The notes beneath the pieces are model-generated. The model saw only the letters and a program-made list of their open reading frames with translations, did no database searches and had not been told where the DNA came from. A program made the position numbers and the translations under genes. Shown in pieces: positions 10,879 through 23,537 of a DNA stretch of 64,000 bases (position 1 is its first letter; the number at the start of each line of letters is the position of its first letter). This stretch comes from Capsaspora owczarzaki ATCC 30864. Lineage: Eukaryota > Opisthokonta > Filasterea. The stretch covers positions 62,001-126,000 of the forward strand of contig NW_011887297.1 in NCBI RefSeq assembly GCF_000151315.2. Reading direction: 5' to 3'.

Positions 10879-13800
10879 GCGAGCTCAATGTCCGCGTCGC
10901 CAAACGGCGCTTCGACGCCGAGCTTGGCCTGTTCCGCGCCCAATGCATCGTCGTCCTCCCTCGCTGCGTCCGCGCACCCCTTGCTCGCAAAGAAGCGACA
11001 AAGCTCTCCTTCACTGCTCATGTCCGTCACCACGCGCGGATGGTCCCCGTCGTCATCGTCGTCGGCGTCGTCGTCCCCGTCGTCGTCTGCAGTCCCACTC
11101 GATGCAGCGGCAAACAACTCTGCCGCAATAGCGAACGCTGCATCCGTCGCCTCTGCTGGAAGCAGTAGTGGTGGTGGTAGTGGTACTGGCAGCAGTAGTA
11201 GTAATATTGGTAAGGGCAAGGATGCTGGCGGACGGCGCACGTTCGTGGTCGGCGCCAGCATCGCCGAGGTGGACGAACCCTCCTCGCCCAGACGCGAGCG
11301 AGCAAAGTCGTCATCGCCGGACGCTCCGATGGTAGCGCCTGAATCGGGCAATCTCTCGCAGTATCGCCAGCTCCCGAGCTTTGACTCAAACTACGAAACG
11401 GACAGCTTGGCACCTTCGTCGGGCCCCCCGAGTCCCCTTTCGAGCATGCCGCCGTCCAACCTTGTTTCCGCAAACACCTTGACAACATCCGCATCGATGC
11501 CTCACACTGGCACTGGCTCGGCTGCGCACAGCCAACTGGTGGCCGGGCGCTCGCCTTCCGCTGAATCGCCACTTTCCCTCTCCGTCAGCGGGAATGTTCA
11601 AAACTTGCGGGGACACTTTCAGCAGTTGCAAGACGCTCGCGACGCGGGAAGGCGATCCCACTTGCCATCCGACGTGGCAGCCTTTCGGCTGCGACAAGCT
11701 CGGCACCTCGAGCACCTCGAGCACCTGAAGGCAGCTGCGGCAGCATCTCCTTCGCGAAGTGTATCGCCGACAGGCAGCGTGCTGACATCCTCGCCTTCCC
11801 CAGCATCAGCAGCACCTCCTGCTGCTGCCGTATCTTCTTCCCCGGCTGGCCGGCCCTATGTCGCCCGGCAGTTTGCCACGTCCGAGTCAAGTGCTGCGTC
11901 GCCCCTGACCGTTCATTCTTCGTTGTCGTCGTTCCAGGGGTACGATGGCGTGCTTCCCGTCTCCTTTGAGCTATTGAATGCCAGCGCAAGCAGTGAGTCC
12001 GGGACTTCCTCTCCAGCCGACACTCTTCAGCGGCAGCGATTGAGCCACGTCCGATCGGGCAGCCGCCACAGCACGTCGTCCGGCGAGTCCACTGTTCGGA
12101 GCGCTCCCAAGAATGTCTATGAGGCGCTGTATGACTACCGGGCGCGAAGGAACGAAGAGGTGTCGATCGGCAAGGGCAACACTCTGAAGGTGTTGCAAAA
12201 GCACGACGATTCGGGTGATCCCGACTGGTGGAAGGCAGATATGGGCAACGGGGTTGTTGGATTTGTGCCGGCCGGGTACTTGACCGAGTCTCGGCGAACG
12301 CGGCGCGTGCGACCTCCGATCGTGCGCCACGGCGATCCACTCGACAACCTTTTTCAACGGGACGCCTCTGCCCCCGCGGCTGCCAACCAGGATGGCGCGG
12401 TTACTGGCGCCCTCCCATCGGGATTGGCCAAATCCAGGTCGGAATCGCTGGCTGCGTCCAATGCCTCCTTCTCACCTACGGCGGTCGCCAACTCTGCCGG
12501 ACTTCTTGACGCTCATCACTCAATGTCGCCATGTGGTGCAGCGTCTGATGCTGCCGCGCGCCTCGATCACGAGGAGCTCTTTTCCAGCGAAGGACCGACC
12601 TACGCAGAAGGCGACCTGGACATTATGGACGACGAGTCGCGCTGCAACTTTGCGCGGCTCAAAACCATCGAGGAGCTTCTTGAAACGGAGCGATCCTACC
12701 TGGACAGTCTGATGAACATTGTGGATGTCTTCATGTATCCCCTCTTTGAGCGCCTCGAACGCTCGCATGGTGTGATCAACCGCGTCATCATTCGCGACAT
12801 CTTCTCCGAGCTTCCCGCCATTTGCAACGTGAATGGCGTGTTGCTGCAGGACGTTGAAAACATTGTCAATCGATTCACCATCCATGTCCACCAACAGCCC
12901 GCCACGGATCGGCCACGACGTGGAAGCATGCAGTCGACCGGCTCTGGCGTCGCTTCCCATCAGTCCGCGACTTCAATGCATCACCCGCAACCTTTGCAGC
13001 CCGAGCCGTTCCATCAGCAACAACCATCGGTTCAACCCCCTTCAGACGGTGCGCCGTCGGACTTTGAATTCCCTGGTTCCGAAACCACCTTCACCATTCC
13101 GTCCAAGTACGTGCCAGCCATGGTGGAGGAAGTGGCTCGCGTCTTTGTCCGCATGTCTCCGTTTTTGAAAATCTACACTGCATACGTGCGAAACTTTGAC
13201 TATGCCATGGAGACGCTGGCGACGCTTGGGCATACAAGCAAGGCGTGGCGCAAGTTTCTTCGCCTTGCCGAGGCCGATCCGCGCTGCCATCGCCTCCCAT
13301 TGGACTCATTGTTAATCATGCCGGTGCAGCGCGTTCCGAGGTACAAGCTGTTGCTCAAGGAGCTCCAGAAGCACACACCCGGGCACGAAAACACAGCCTT
13401 CAAACTTCTTGACGAAGCCGTGACAAAGCTCGATGAAGTGATGGCGCACATCAACGCCAAAACCAAGGAGAATGACGCAAGAATGCGCGTCACAACCCTT
13501 CAAAACGAGCTTCGAGGTTTGCGGCAAGTGCGCACGCGGCTCGTCCAGCCTGATCGCACGTTTGTGCAAGAAGGACGAGGTAACGGACTTGTGTTTGCTT
13601 GTTTTTTTTCGCTTTGCTGCTTATGCGTGTTGTTGTTGTTGTAGTTGTTGTTGCCTGTGTGACCTTGTCGTTTTTGAGCTCACTTCCCCCCCCCCTCATA
13701 TCTGCTTGCAATGGCAGTTTTCGAGCTCGAAGGCAGCAGCATCAGTCCTCGAGTCCTCTTGTTGTTCAACGACTGCCTCATTCTCGGACGGGAAAGCACG

Positions 13801-14814
13801 GGGCCTCTTCGTCGCCTGCCTGTGACGATTGCACGCACAGTCATCCCGCTCCGGTCGACCTGGGTCACCGATGTCTCCCAACCAGAGCCTGAGGCTGCAG
13901 GAGGTGGAGCATTCCGAGCGAGCACCTCCTCGACAACGGCCTCCATGTCACAGAGCTACACGGGCTCAATGCTTGCGCCGGCTGCAGGTCAAACGAGCGG
14001 AAGGACGCACCGCCCCGCGAGCCGCAAGCCGAGCGGCGAAAGTAACGTCGAATTTCACACCTCCTTGCACGACTCACCCCTTGCAAGCCTCGGCAACCTG
14101 CCCGAGGACAGTGCAACTGTCAGGCGGCAAAAGCAACAACGCCATCTGCAACTCCGCCGAAAGCGCGAACTGGTCAAACAGAGCGTCCTGCAACAGCAGC
14201 GGGCGCTCGATGCGATGCAACAGCACGAGCAAGTGGATCACGATCGCGAGGACGCGCAGCTGGTCGACCAGGGTGACGATGAGACTTCTGCTCGCTTGAA
14301 CGCCCCGAGCGACGCATCCACGACTGGGCTGATCGATGAGATGCCCATGCAAACCTTCTCGGAAGAGTCCGACGAAGCTTTGGAGCTGACTGGCAATCAA
14401 GATTACGGTATGAGGGAGGGGGGGGCACATTGTGAATTGCATGGTGCAGAGCTTTTTTTTTTCGGCGTTGATTATTCTCACTTTTTCTTTCTTTTCTCGC
14501 GTTTTTTGTTTTTCCTTCTTGTAGACTCGCCACCCGCAGATGCGCGGTACGCCTTGGTGATATCGACCACTGTTCCGGCGTTTTTCAGTTGCTTCAAGCC
14601 TGTGACGAAGAGCACCGTGCTGACCTTCAAGTCCGAAAGCGACAAGATGCAATGGATGCACATTCTACAGGACGCGATTACCAGTCTTGCCAACACCGAA
14701 CGTTACCGTCTTGAACTTGTCAAGGCGCACCTTGCTCGCAACAAGAGACCATCACGTTGGCAGATGTTGTGCTGCTGTTGCCAACCCTCGACCGATCCCT
14801 GGCGGCTCGCTTGA
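10253..14814 (+). CDS. RhoGEF with SH3, DH and split PH domain
   Basis: Dbl-family guanine nucleotide exchange factor expected to activate Rho/Rac/Cdc42 GTPases at the cell cortex. Four exons (10253-10409, 10817-13579, 13718-14407, 14525-14814) give 1299 residues. The first ~480 residues are Ser/Ala/Gly low complexity. An SH3 domain sits near 483-543 (ALYDYRARRNEEVSIGKG, DPDWWKADMG, GFVPAGYL). The DH domain lies near 660-940, opening with KTIEELLETERSYLDSL and closing with the conserved helix MPVQRVPRYKLLLKEL. About 100 low-complexity residues interrupt the DH before FTIPSKYVPAM. The PH domain starts at FELEGSSISPRVLLLFNDCLIL, is interrupted by roughly 200 Gln/Ser-rich residues, and finishes with VLTFKSESDKMQWMHILQDAI. 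The C-terminus ends in a cysteine cluster (MLCCCCQ), a possible palmitoylation site. Confidence 0.93.
10288..10316 (+). repeat. GGC repeat coding polyglycine
   Basis: Perfect GGC repeat in the first exon of the RhoGEF gene, giving a run of about nine glycines near the N-terminus. Confidence 0.85.
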
Positions 14815-14828
14815 GACTTCTTTTTTTG

Positions 14829-14833
<5 letters not shown>

Positions 14834-14866
<33 letters not shown>
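14834..14866 (+). repeat. GT dinucleotide microsatellite
   Basis: About sixteen GT units just downstream of the RhoGEF stop codon, in its presumed 3' UTR. The convergent spacer (14815-15157) between RhoGEF and CTU1 otherwise holds T-rich sequence and no gene that I can see. Confidence 0.9.
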
Positions 14867-14868
<2 letters not shown>

Positions 14869-15157
14869 GTTAGTGATTTCTTCCTTCAGTGATTTTTTTT
14901 TTTGAGTTGCTATTCTCTCCCTCTCTCGCTCGCTCGATTCCTCGACCCGAATCAGGTGTTTGCCGGGGTTTTCGTCTTACTCGTTCATTTTCATTATCAC
15001 CCACCCCGCAAGCAAACGTTTCTTGTTGTAGTACACTTAATAAGACACTCTTCTCGCCATTGTGAACTTTCATGCAAAGTCGCCGATTCTCGGTTTGCCA
15101 TGTTGCAGTACACTTGATATTGCTGTACTATCATTACAATGTGAAAACTCAACAATG

Positions 15158-16497
15158 CTACCACGAAAGCGCGTCTTGTAAATCAACCTCTGGAACATGG
15201 GTGACCTCGCGACCGCGAGCTAACTTGCGCAGCGTTTCTTCGGAATGCGGCTGGTGTCGGTTGGCCGCGCGACGCGCACTGCGCGATGCCTTTGGGGCTT
15301 TGACAGAGGCCGACGCACTTGCGTCACCATCATTGGTGTTCTCTGAAGCTATTGGGTGTGCCGATGCGGGCTCCGCAACAGATGCAAGCAACTCGGACTG
15401 AACCTTCATGGCCTCACGCCCAATGCCCAACTGTGGCAATCCTCGATTGAGGCCCTCTAGCAAGACGCACGCTTTGCAGAGTGATTGACTCGAAAGATAG
15501 CCACACCGAACACAGCGGTTTGGGGTGGACTGGAGCACTTCTTCCACCACTTCGATTGCCTCGCCCGCGCGAATCACGTCCACAATGCTGCTTGGGCGGA
15601 GCGCCTCGAGGTCTTTCAAGAAGGCGCGCGCATGGCCTCGGAATGCCTGCGGCGAGTAGACGCATTCTGTCGAAAAGTAGTCGAGCTTTTGAAAGTATGC
15701 GTACAGGACAATCTCCTTCTCGTAGGTGAATTTGAATGGTTTGCATCGCGGGAGAGTGTCCGACGAGCCTGTGTGTGTGTGTGTGTGGGGGGGGGTGGAG
15801 AAGCAGAGCGATGACAACGGCAACAGCATCAAGGAAAGCGAATGAGAAAAAACAATCCAACCCAACCCGAAACACAACAGCAACCACGAGGCCCCCCCCC
15901 CTCACCGGTGACAACGTTGGTGCATCGCTGCAGACGCGGCGCATCGCCACGCAGAATGTTCATAAACACCGTTTCGGCCATGTCGTCTGCATTGTGCCCA
16001 GTGACAATCTTGTTTGCACCGAGCAGCGCGGCGCCGCGGTCGAGCGCCTGCCTTCGAAACACGCCGCAGAATGTGCAGTTATTCTTGAGCCCAACCTCCT
16101 TGACGATGGCGTCCATGGTCCAGCCATAGAGCTCCTGGTACGAGACGATTTTGAGCGGGATGCCGTACGCCTGCTCGTTGCGCTTGACCGTCTCGAGCGA
16201 GTCGTCGCGGTAGCCCGTGATGCCTTCGTCCACAGACAGCAGGAAGAGCTCGATGCCATAGTTGTACATGTCGTTGAGGCGCTTGAGCACATATGCCAGG
16301 ACGGTCGAGTCTTTGCCGCCGGACGCGCCAATGGCCACGCGGTCTCCCGGCACAAACAGCTTGCTCTCGACAATCGTCGTGTGGATTTCCGTCTCGAAGG
16401 CGTCGTAGAAGCACTCTCGGCAGTACGGCTGCCCGTTCTTGGGTCGACGCAGCAGCGCAGACCGTGCATTGCAGCGAAAGCACAGCTTTTTGCCCAT
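15158..16497 (-). CDS. CTU1: Cytosolic tRNA 2-thiolation protein CTU1 (Ncs6/ATPBD3)
   Basis: Catalytic subunit of the CTU1-CTU2 complex that thiolates U34 of Lys, Glu and Gln tRNAs, using sulfur carried by URM1. Two exons (16497-15906, 15768-15158) give 400 residues. The N-terminal zinc site is CFRC ... CREC, followed by the PP-loop ATPase motif [13 protein letters not shown], then [34 protein letters not shown] and [11 protein letters not shown]. Exon 2 completes the core ([20 protein letters not shown]) and ends with the second zinc cluster [16 protein letters not shown] and [13 protein letters not shown] further ~75 residues of Ala/Ser-rich tail follow and have no family counterpart that I know. 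It is divergent from the LRR gene across the assembly gap. Confidence 0.96.
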
Positions 16498-16711
16498 TTT
16501 GAATTTTGAAGGTTCTAAGAAGGAAATCGATGACTGCAATCGGAAGAGTGGATTACAGCATTGTTCATTATAGGCGCAAGCGTTGGGTTGGATTCGACGG
16601 ATGTTTGCATGTTCAGAGTGTGAGTGAACGGGGGATGAGTGCATCACAAACGTACTTGCATTCGTGTGCAGCTGAGACGCGGCAGCGGCAGATCGTGATT
16701 CGCATCCTGAC

Positions 16712-17351
16712 NNNNNNNNNNNNNNNNNNNNNNNNNNNNNNNNNNNNNNNNNNNNNNNNNNNNNNNNNNNNNNNNNNNNNNNNNNNNNNNNNNNNNNNNN
16801 NNNNNNNNNNNNNNNNNNNNNNNNNNNNNNNNNNNNNNNNNNNNNNNNNNNNNNNNNNNNNNNNNNNNNNNNNNNNNNNNNNNNNNNNNNNNNNNNNNNN
16901 NNNNNNNNNNNNNNNNNNNNNNNNNNNNNNNNNNNNNNNNNNNNNNNNNNNNNNNNNNNNNNNNNNNNNNNNNNNNNNNNNNNNNNNNNNNNNNNNNNNN
17001 NNNNNNNNNNNNNNNNNNNNNNNNNNNNNNNNNNNNNNNNNNNNNNNNNNNNNNNNNNNNNNNNNNNNNNNNNNNNNNNNNNNNNNNNNNNNNNNNNNNN
17101 NNNNNNNNNNNNNNNNNNNNNNNNNNNNNNNNNNNNNNNNNNNNNNNNNNNNNNNNNNNNNNNNNNNNNNNNNNNNNNNNNNNNNNNNNNNNNNNNNNNN
17201 NNNNNNNNNNNNNNNNNNNNNNNNNNNNNNNNNNNNNNNNNNNNNNNNNNNNNNNNNNNNNNNNNNNNNNNNNNNNNNNNNNNNNNNNNNNNNNNNNNNN
17301 NNNNNNNNNNNNNNNNNNNNNNNNNNNNNNNNNNNNNNNNNNNNNNNNNNN
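16712..17351. other. Assembly gap (640 N)
   Basis: Unsequenced run lying in the divergent region between CTU1 and the LRR gene. It probably contains promoter sequence for one or both genes. Open frames drawn through it are artefacts. Confidence 1.
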
Positions 17352-17613
17352 TCGTTTTCCATGATCGCGCTCGTCTCTCCGCTTGCTTTCCTCTCGACCC
17401 TTTCGCGTCTCATTCAAAACGGTTACCGGCACACGTTGCTGCGCCCACCCACCTTCCATCGCCATGTGCTGTCCCTACGCTACACTTCTCCCCTCAAAGC
17501 TCATCCAACGCTCCTTCATAAAGCAGTCTCAGTCTATTTTTTTTTTTTTTTTTACTGTTTATTTTAACCTTTTTTTCTCTCTCTTTCCACGTCCTTCTGT
17601 CTTTGTGCGTCAA

Positions 17614-18091
17614 ATGGGCAACGTCAGCACGCGGCAGATCGACCTGAGCTCGCGACGGTTGACCGAGCTGGACGACAGGCTGCTGGCGTCGCGCAAGGTC
17701 CGCTCGCTGGCGCTGCAAGGCAACGTTCTCACGCACTTCAACGAAGTCTTGCTGTCACAGGAACAGCTCCGCGCTCTCAACATTAGCGAGAATCGCATCA
17801 CGGAAATCCCAGAAGGTTTGTGGCAAACTGATGGGCCCCCCTCTTCCTCCCCTCCCCTCCGTTGCTGTGCTAGATAGTTTGAGCCAATGGGCGTGTAGCG
17901 AGAATGACCGCCAAAACGACGCCCTCTTTCCCCCCTTCCGCTGATGCCCGTCCCGCACTCCTGCCCAGCCTGCCGCTGTTCACGAACGTCCACAACGGAC
18001 TGTTTGGCATGCGGACTGCAGCAGCGGAGGCAAATGCAAGACGCGCGTGCGCAAACGGGAGCGACAATCGACGCAGCTTTTTCCGTTGCGG

Positions 18092-18124
<33 letters not shown>

Positions 18125-21100
18125 GGGTTTTGCCCTTGTGAGCCAAAGGCGCCCCCAACGTCCCGTTCCCAACAAAGCACCGCACCAGCAGCCAGTGGCT
18201 TGCGTTGCCGTGGTGCTGTTTCAAGTGCGCTTGGTGTTGCCTTCAGCCACCCATGCACTCGAGTGACGCGTTTGAAAACAAAAAACACTAGAGGACGAAC
18301 CATTCGAAGCGAGGGCGCCGTCTGGTGTCGCGCTCGTCTGTCGCGCTCTCTCAATCTTGATGGCTCTGGGCGGTGGTGTGTGCAAGGTGTGCAGCATGAA
18401 CGAATGCAAGCGACAGGACGGCGTCGTCGTGCTCGATTCCAAAGCGAGTCGAGTCGCCGTCATTCGCCATTCAACGCGCTTTCGCTCGCTCTCTTCGTCA
18501 TCTCGGTTCCTCACCCTTCTTCTTCTTCTCCCTCTCTCTCTCCCTCTCCCTCTCCCTCTCTCCCTATCTCTCTCTTGCACTTGTGCGGGTGTTTTGTCGC
18601 CCATTCCGTTCCAATTTATGATTCTTTTTCTTCGTCGGAACGTTTTTTTTATTATTATTATTATTTGTTTATATTTTATCTTTTGTTTTCAATGTTCTTT
18701 CATTGACGATTTTTTTTTGTTTATTTTGTATTTTTTTTCTTTTGTTTATTTGGTGTCTCGTATCGCTTCGCTGCTGCTTGTTTCGCGATGCTTTCACACT
18801 CTCGTTCTTCTCTCTCGTCGGACATTGACACGCAAACTCGTCAGACTCGATTGTCTGGAATGTGTTCAAACGGGGAGGTGACCATCGTGCTTTTTTTTTT
18901 TTTTTTTCTTCTTGAGCTTCCCACTCGTTCGCTTCGACTTGGAACGTCGCGATTGGAGATGGCTTGTGCTTCACGTCACTTGCTTGAATGAATCGTCGTG
19001 ATAAGCTTGTGATGCCGAACAGCGCAGATCTCTGGTGTGCTCTTTGGGACTTTGTTGCAGGTGTCAGGTGTCACTGGCTGACACATTGCATGCGGGTCGG
19101 TGATCCACATTTCCCAATCCTCACTTCACCACCTTTTCAGACTCCTTCTTGTTCCGTCCCCTCGTCATCCCATCATTTCATCTCACTCCTGATCCACACA
19201 CCCCAGCAACCCCAAAAAACAAAACAAAACAAAACAAAAAAAAAAAAAAAAAAAGCACCGTATTCTCGATTTGCCTTTTTTGTTGCTTTGTGCGCGCGCT
19301 TTTTTTCCCCTTCTGTTTTTTTTTTTTGGTTTGTTGGTTTTTATTTTTCTTGTTCAACCGCAGAAACAAACAAAAACAAAAACAAAAACGAAAAAAACCC
19401 ATCATCGACGAATCAAAAGCAACACAACATGGTCGAGAACGTCGTTATTGCCATTGTTGGAACTTGCCATCGAAAATGACTCATCGACAAAGAGATCGCA
19501 ATTGCCAAAGCCTCTGCTTCATCCCCATCACACAACCAAACACCCATCACCGAAACAACAAACTTGCAAGAAAGCCCTCAAGGCACTCACTTGTTTTTTG
19601 TTGTTTTTGTTGTTTTGTGTTTTTTTTGTCGTTGCTAGACATTGTCAAGCTAAAACACATTCAATACCTCTATGTCAGCCACAACTTGCTGACGACGCTG
19701 CCGAGCGAAGGCCTGGGACGATTGCACGCTCTCGTGCACTTGAAGCTGTCCCACAATGAGCTCACGAGCGTGCCGGCGACCATTGGCCAGCTGACAGAGC
19801 TGACGCTGCTGGATTTGTCGTACAACAACCTGACCGAGCTGCCCGACTCGATTGGCCGTCTCCGCAAGCTCAAGCGCTTTGACGTCAAGCGCAACCAACT
19901 GACAGAGCTCCCCGACTCCATGAGCGGGATGGTCAGCCTTTACCGGTTACGCGCAGTCGATAACCAGCTCAAGGCCTTCCCCATTGCGCTCTGCCAGCTT
20001 CCCGCACTCGAAAAACTTGATCTTAGCAACAACAAAATCACCGAGCTGCCCGCAGCGATCGGCAACATGCCGCGGCTGGTCAAGCTCACGCTCGACAAGA
20101 ATCTGCTGACCAGTCTGCCGGACGCCATCTGCTTGCTCGTCAACCTGCGCCAGCTCACCATCTCACGCAACCGCATCCTCGACTTGCCACACAACGTGTC
20201 TCAGCTGCACCACATGATTAGCGTCCCCTGGTACGCCTCGTCGCTCGTCTCGTTTCCGCCCCACCTCCTCGAATTGCGAAATGTGCGTCAGCTCGACCTC
20301 TCTCGCAACAACCTGACCAGCATCCCGCCGGAAATTCTCGAGCTCAAGTACCTCGAAAAACTCAACTTGCGCTCCAACCAAATTCGCGAAATCCCGCTGC
20401 ATCTCTGCATGCTGCGCAAACTCACCTCGCTCGATCTGGGCAAGAACATGATTACCACCTTCCCGTACGAGTTCCTTGCTCTGCGGCACCTGGATGACCT
20501 CAAGATTGTCGGCAATCCCTTGAAAACCAAGTTCACTGCGCGGGCTGTTCGCATCCCCACCCTCAAAGAACTTGCTGCCCGCCAGGTGCTCGTGTCTCCG
20601 CCCCCAACCAGCACGAAAAAGCGGAGCAATTTCCTCCATGCCTTTGCGCTGGCCTTGCCCACATTCAGCAGCTTGCTTCATTCCGACACCCAGTCTTCAC
20701 CGCGAGGAGCGTCTTCGCCGCAGTCTTCGTCCACCGCCATGCCGCCCGTCGTGCACCAGCCCCGTCCGCTGTCGCCAACATCTGCGTCCTCGTCTGCCGC
20801 GGAATTTCAGCCTGTCGCCACCACCGCTGCTACTTCGCCGGGTCTGCCTCTCGCCTCGCCGCTGTCGTCGACCCTTGCTTCCCTTTCAGCCTCGCTGTCC
20901 TCGTCGGCTTCGGTTGTCTTCCGCCGTCCGATGCCTGGCGTGCCCAGCCCGTCCAACGCCGGCATGACCCCTGCCTCCGAGGCAGCAGCAGTAGTAGCAG
21001 CGGCCTCCAACACAGCAGCAACTTCATCTAGCAGTAGCGCCCCGCCGGCCACCTCCACGAGCGCCAGTGCCTCGGCTGCCGCTCCTGCTGCCCTCTTTTC

Positions 21101-22769
21101 TCCCGTGCATGCATCCGGCTCTCCCAGTGTCGCCCACAAGCCGCTCGCTCCCTATGAGATTCAGCGGCGCTTTGTCCTCGCCGTCTCTGCCCTCGGAGTG
21201 CGCTGTCGAATCATCCCTTACGAGCGCGATGACATTTCCGAGGACTTGGTCGAGTATCTGGCGTCCGCTCGTGCTTGCACCAACTGCGGCGGGCCCTTCA
21301 TCCAATCCAAGATGGAAGTGATTGAGTTCCACGAAAACTCCCAAAACCAACGCCTGCCCTTGCTCAAAACACTGTGCGGCACGGCTTGCTATTATCGTTA
21401 CAAGTACCCCGACGGTGCGCATCGCAAGCGCACAAAGTCGACTCCAACGGCAGCGAGCCCTGCGCCAGCCGCACCAGCAACCCCTGTCGGAAGCGTTTCT
21501 GCAGAAACAGCAGCAGGCGCGGCAACCACATCAGCTGCGACCGCGACAACTGCTGCCGCAGCAACAACAACAGCATCATTATCATCATCCTCCCTTCCTC
21601 CTGCTGCTCTCGCGGGTCTTGCAGAGACCGCGGCTGCAGCGACAGCCGGCACAGCAGCCTCAACGGCTGCCGCAACCACCTCGCCCGAAACTTCGCCTGC
21701 GACTGCGCGTCGCCGAAACTCTGCAGCGTCGCTCTTCACGTCCCTCTTCCGCGTGCGCACTTCCTCTCGTCCTGCCTCCTCTGACTACCACGATGGCTCT
21801 CACAGCGGCTCACATGGCTTTATTCATTCGAGCGAAGATGGCGCCATTTCTGGTCGTCGCTCCAGCTCGCACGCATCGTCATCGCGTTCAACCGGCGGCC
21901 TGGTACCCCGCCATCGTACGGCGACCAGCCCGAGTGTGATTCTGAGCGTCGCGTCGAATCCTTCTGGTGCGTTGCAAGTGTCCTCGTCCGAGCCCCACCT
22001 TGCCGCAGCATCGAGCACTGCTGCTGCTACTGCTGCTACTGCTTCTGCTTCTGCTGCTGCTGGTGGCACGTACCGAGCACGCGCCTCCACTCTGCATTCG
22101 TTGGTCATCCCTTCCGTGGAAGCACCGACAGCCAGCGACCGTGGCCTGCCGGCGCCCACACATGCCGTGTCGTCCGAGACGTTGGTCGAATCCAGCTCCA
22201 TGCGTCGCCACTCGGAATCATCCATGCACAGCAATGCCAGCGAGCAGACGATTCCCGTCTCGCCTCACCACCGACGCGCCTCCGACCCGCCTGCTGCATC
22301 GTCGCTTCCTCTGTCTTCGCATCACGCAGCTGGGACGTTTTCGGGACAGACCCAGTCGTTTGCCGAGTTCTTTGCTTCGATGCAGACCTCGCCTGGGGCA
22401 TCGAGCACCAGCATGGGCAGTCCCCGCGCCACAGGCATGCCGCTGTCCATTCTTTCGGAAGACGACACGGACACGGATGATGACACCTGGCGCCGACCCG
22501 ATTCTCGCACATCCTCCTTTGGAAGCAGCGCCAACGAAAGCGAGTCGTCCAGTCCCTACCTTGGGCTCTCTGCACGCTCCGGTCTGCCACCGCCCCGCTC
22601 ACCTCGCGCCCAAGCACTGGCGCATTCCTTCGAGCAGGCGCGTCTGCGTTCCATCTCGTTGGATTCAGCGCCATCTCATCGCACTGGCGACAGTGATAGA
22701 GAGCTGAGTACCCCGTCACCAGTTCGCCCCATCTTGGTTTTACCAGCAAGTGACACCTCCACTGCCTAA
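17614..22769 (+). CDS. Leucine-rich repeat protein with N-myristoylation signal and C-terminal Cys-containing domain
   Basis: Two exons (17614-17815, 19639-22769) give 1110 residues. The N-terminus MGNVSTRQ fits the N-myristoylation pattern (Gly2, Thr6), suggesting membrane attachment. About 14 LRRs of the typical/SDS22-like 23-residue type span residues ~10-365 (for example LPDSIGRLRKLKRFDVKRNQ), with clear conserved Leu/Asn spacing. After ~200 low-complexity residues there is a conserved block near 574-661: YEIQRRFVLAVSALGVRCRI, VEYLASARACTNCGGPF and LKTLCGTACYYRYKYPDGAH. This Cys pattern recalls the C-terminus of LRR proteins such as LRRC58 and some fungal LRR proteins, but I am not certain of that family link. 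The remaining ~440 residues are Ser/Ala/Thr-rich. Intron 1 is unusually long (1,823 bp) and splits the LRR array after EIPE. Likely a scaffold or signalling adaptor. Confidence 0.88.
17816..19638 (+). other. Long intron of the LRR gene
   Basis: The donor follows EIPE at 17815 and the acceptor TAG is at 19636-19638; joining gives GAC in phase with the next LRR. The intron is T-rich with several runs of 10-20 T or A. I found no convincing exon, RNA gene or element inside it, although a short alternative exon cannot be excluded. Confidence 0.7.
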
Positions 22770-23235
22770 AACCTTCCCCGTCACCATTTTAATTTCTTGA
22801 TTGTTTGCGATTTTTCAGTTATCGTTGTTTGTGTTTTCATTCTACCACTTTTTTTTTTTGTGTGTTTTTGTTGGTTATTTTTTGTTGTTGTTGTTGTTGT
22901 TGTTGATTGGATGGCTTTTTGATATTACTGTTGTTGTTTTCATCTGGACAACTTTGTGCCATTCGTTGGTGCCTCTGTTGTGTTTGTTTGTTCATAGCTT
23001 GGTTGTCAGTTAAATGTTATAACTCTCCTTGTTGTTGCTGTTGCATCTCCTCTTCAAATCTTGTTGGTAAAAAGTCTCTGCCGCCGACAACTCCACCTCT
23101 GCCGGTGTCGCGCTTTGGGCACTGTTGGCAGGCGTTCTCTCAACATTTCTTTTGGAATGGAGCGACTGTGGCGTAACTTTTTGGTGTTTGTTTGTTTTTG
23201 AGGTTGATGGAACAAATGAGACAAACACGTTTGCT
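22770..23235. other. Convergent spacer, LRR gene / CCDC86
   Basis: Presumed 3' UTRs of two converging genes. It holds T-rich stretches and a short TTG/TGT repeat near 22881-22905. I see no gene in it. Confidence 0.5.
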
Positions 23236-23506
23236 TCATCGTCGTGACAAGGTGCGGAGTTGAGCCTTGCTCATTCGCTTAATCTTGGAAGTATTGGTAA
23301 TCTGCATTGCGTTGAACGCAGCGGCAAACGCGAGCAACAAAGCAAAACAAGCAAAACAGAAGGCGGATTGTTTTTGAGCAACCGAATCAAAGTTGGCGAA
23401 ACAACTCCAAAAGAGCGGTCGGCTTACCTTCTGCACAACCTCGCTCTTGCGTTCGTTCTCGGCACGTCGCTTTTGCTTGGCAATACGGGCTTCACGCTCA
23501 GCCTAT

Positions 23507-23537
<31 letters not shown>

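Noticed and set aside
16506-17567. Open frames running through the N gap
   Set aside because: Mostly undefined residues; there is no evidence of coding on either flank in the same frame.
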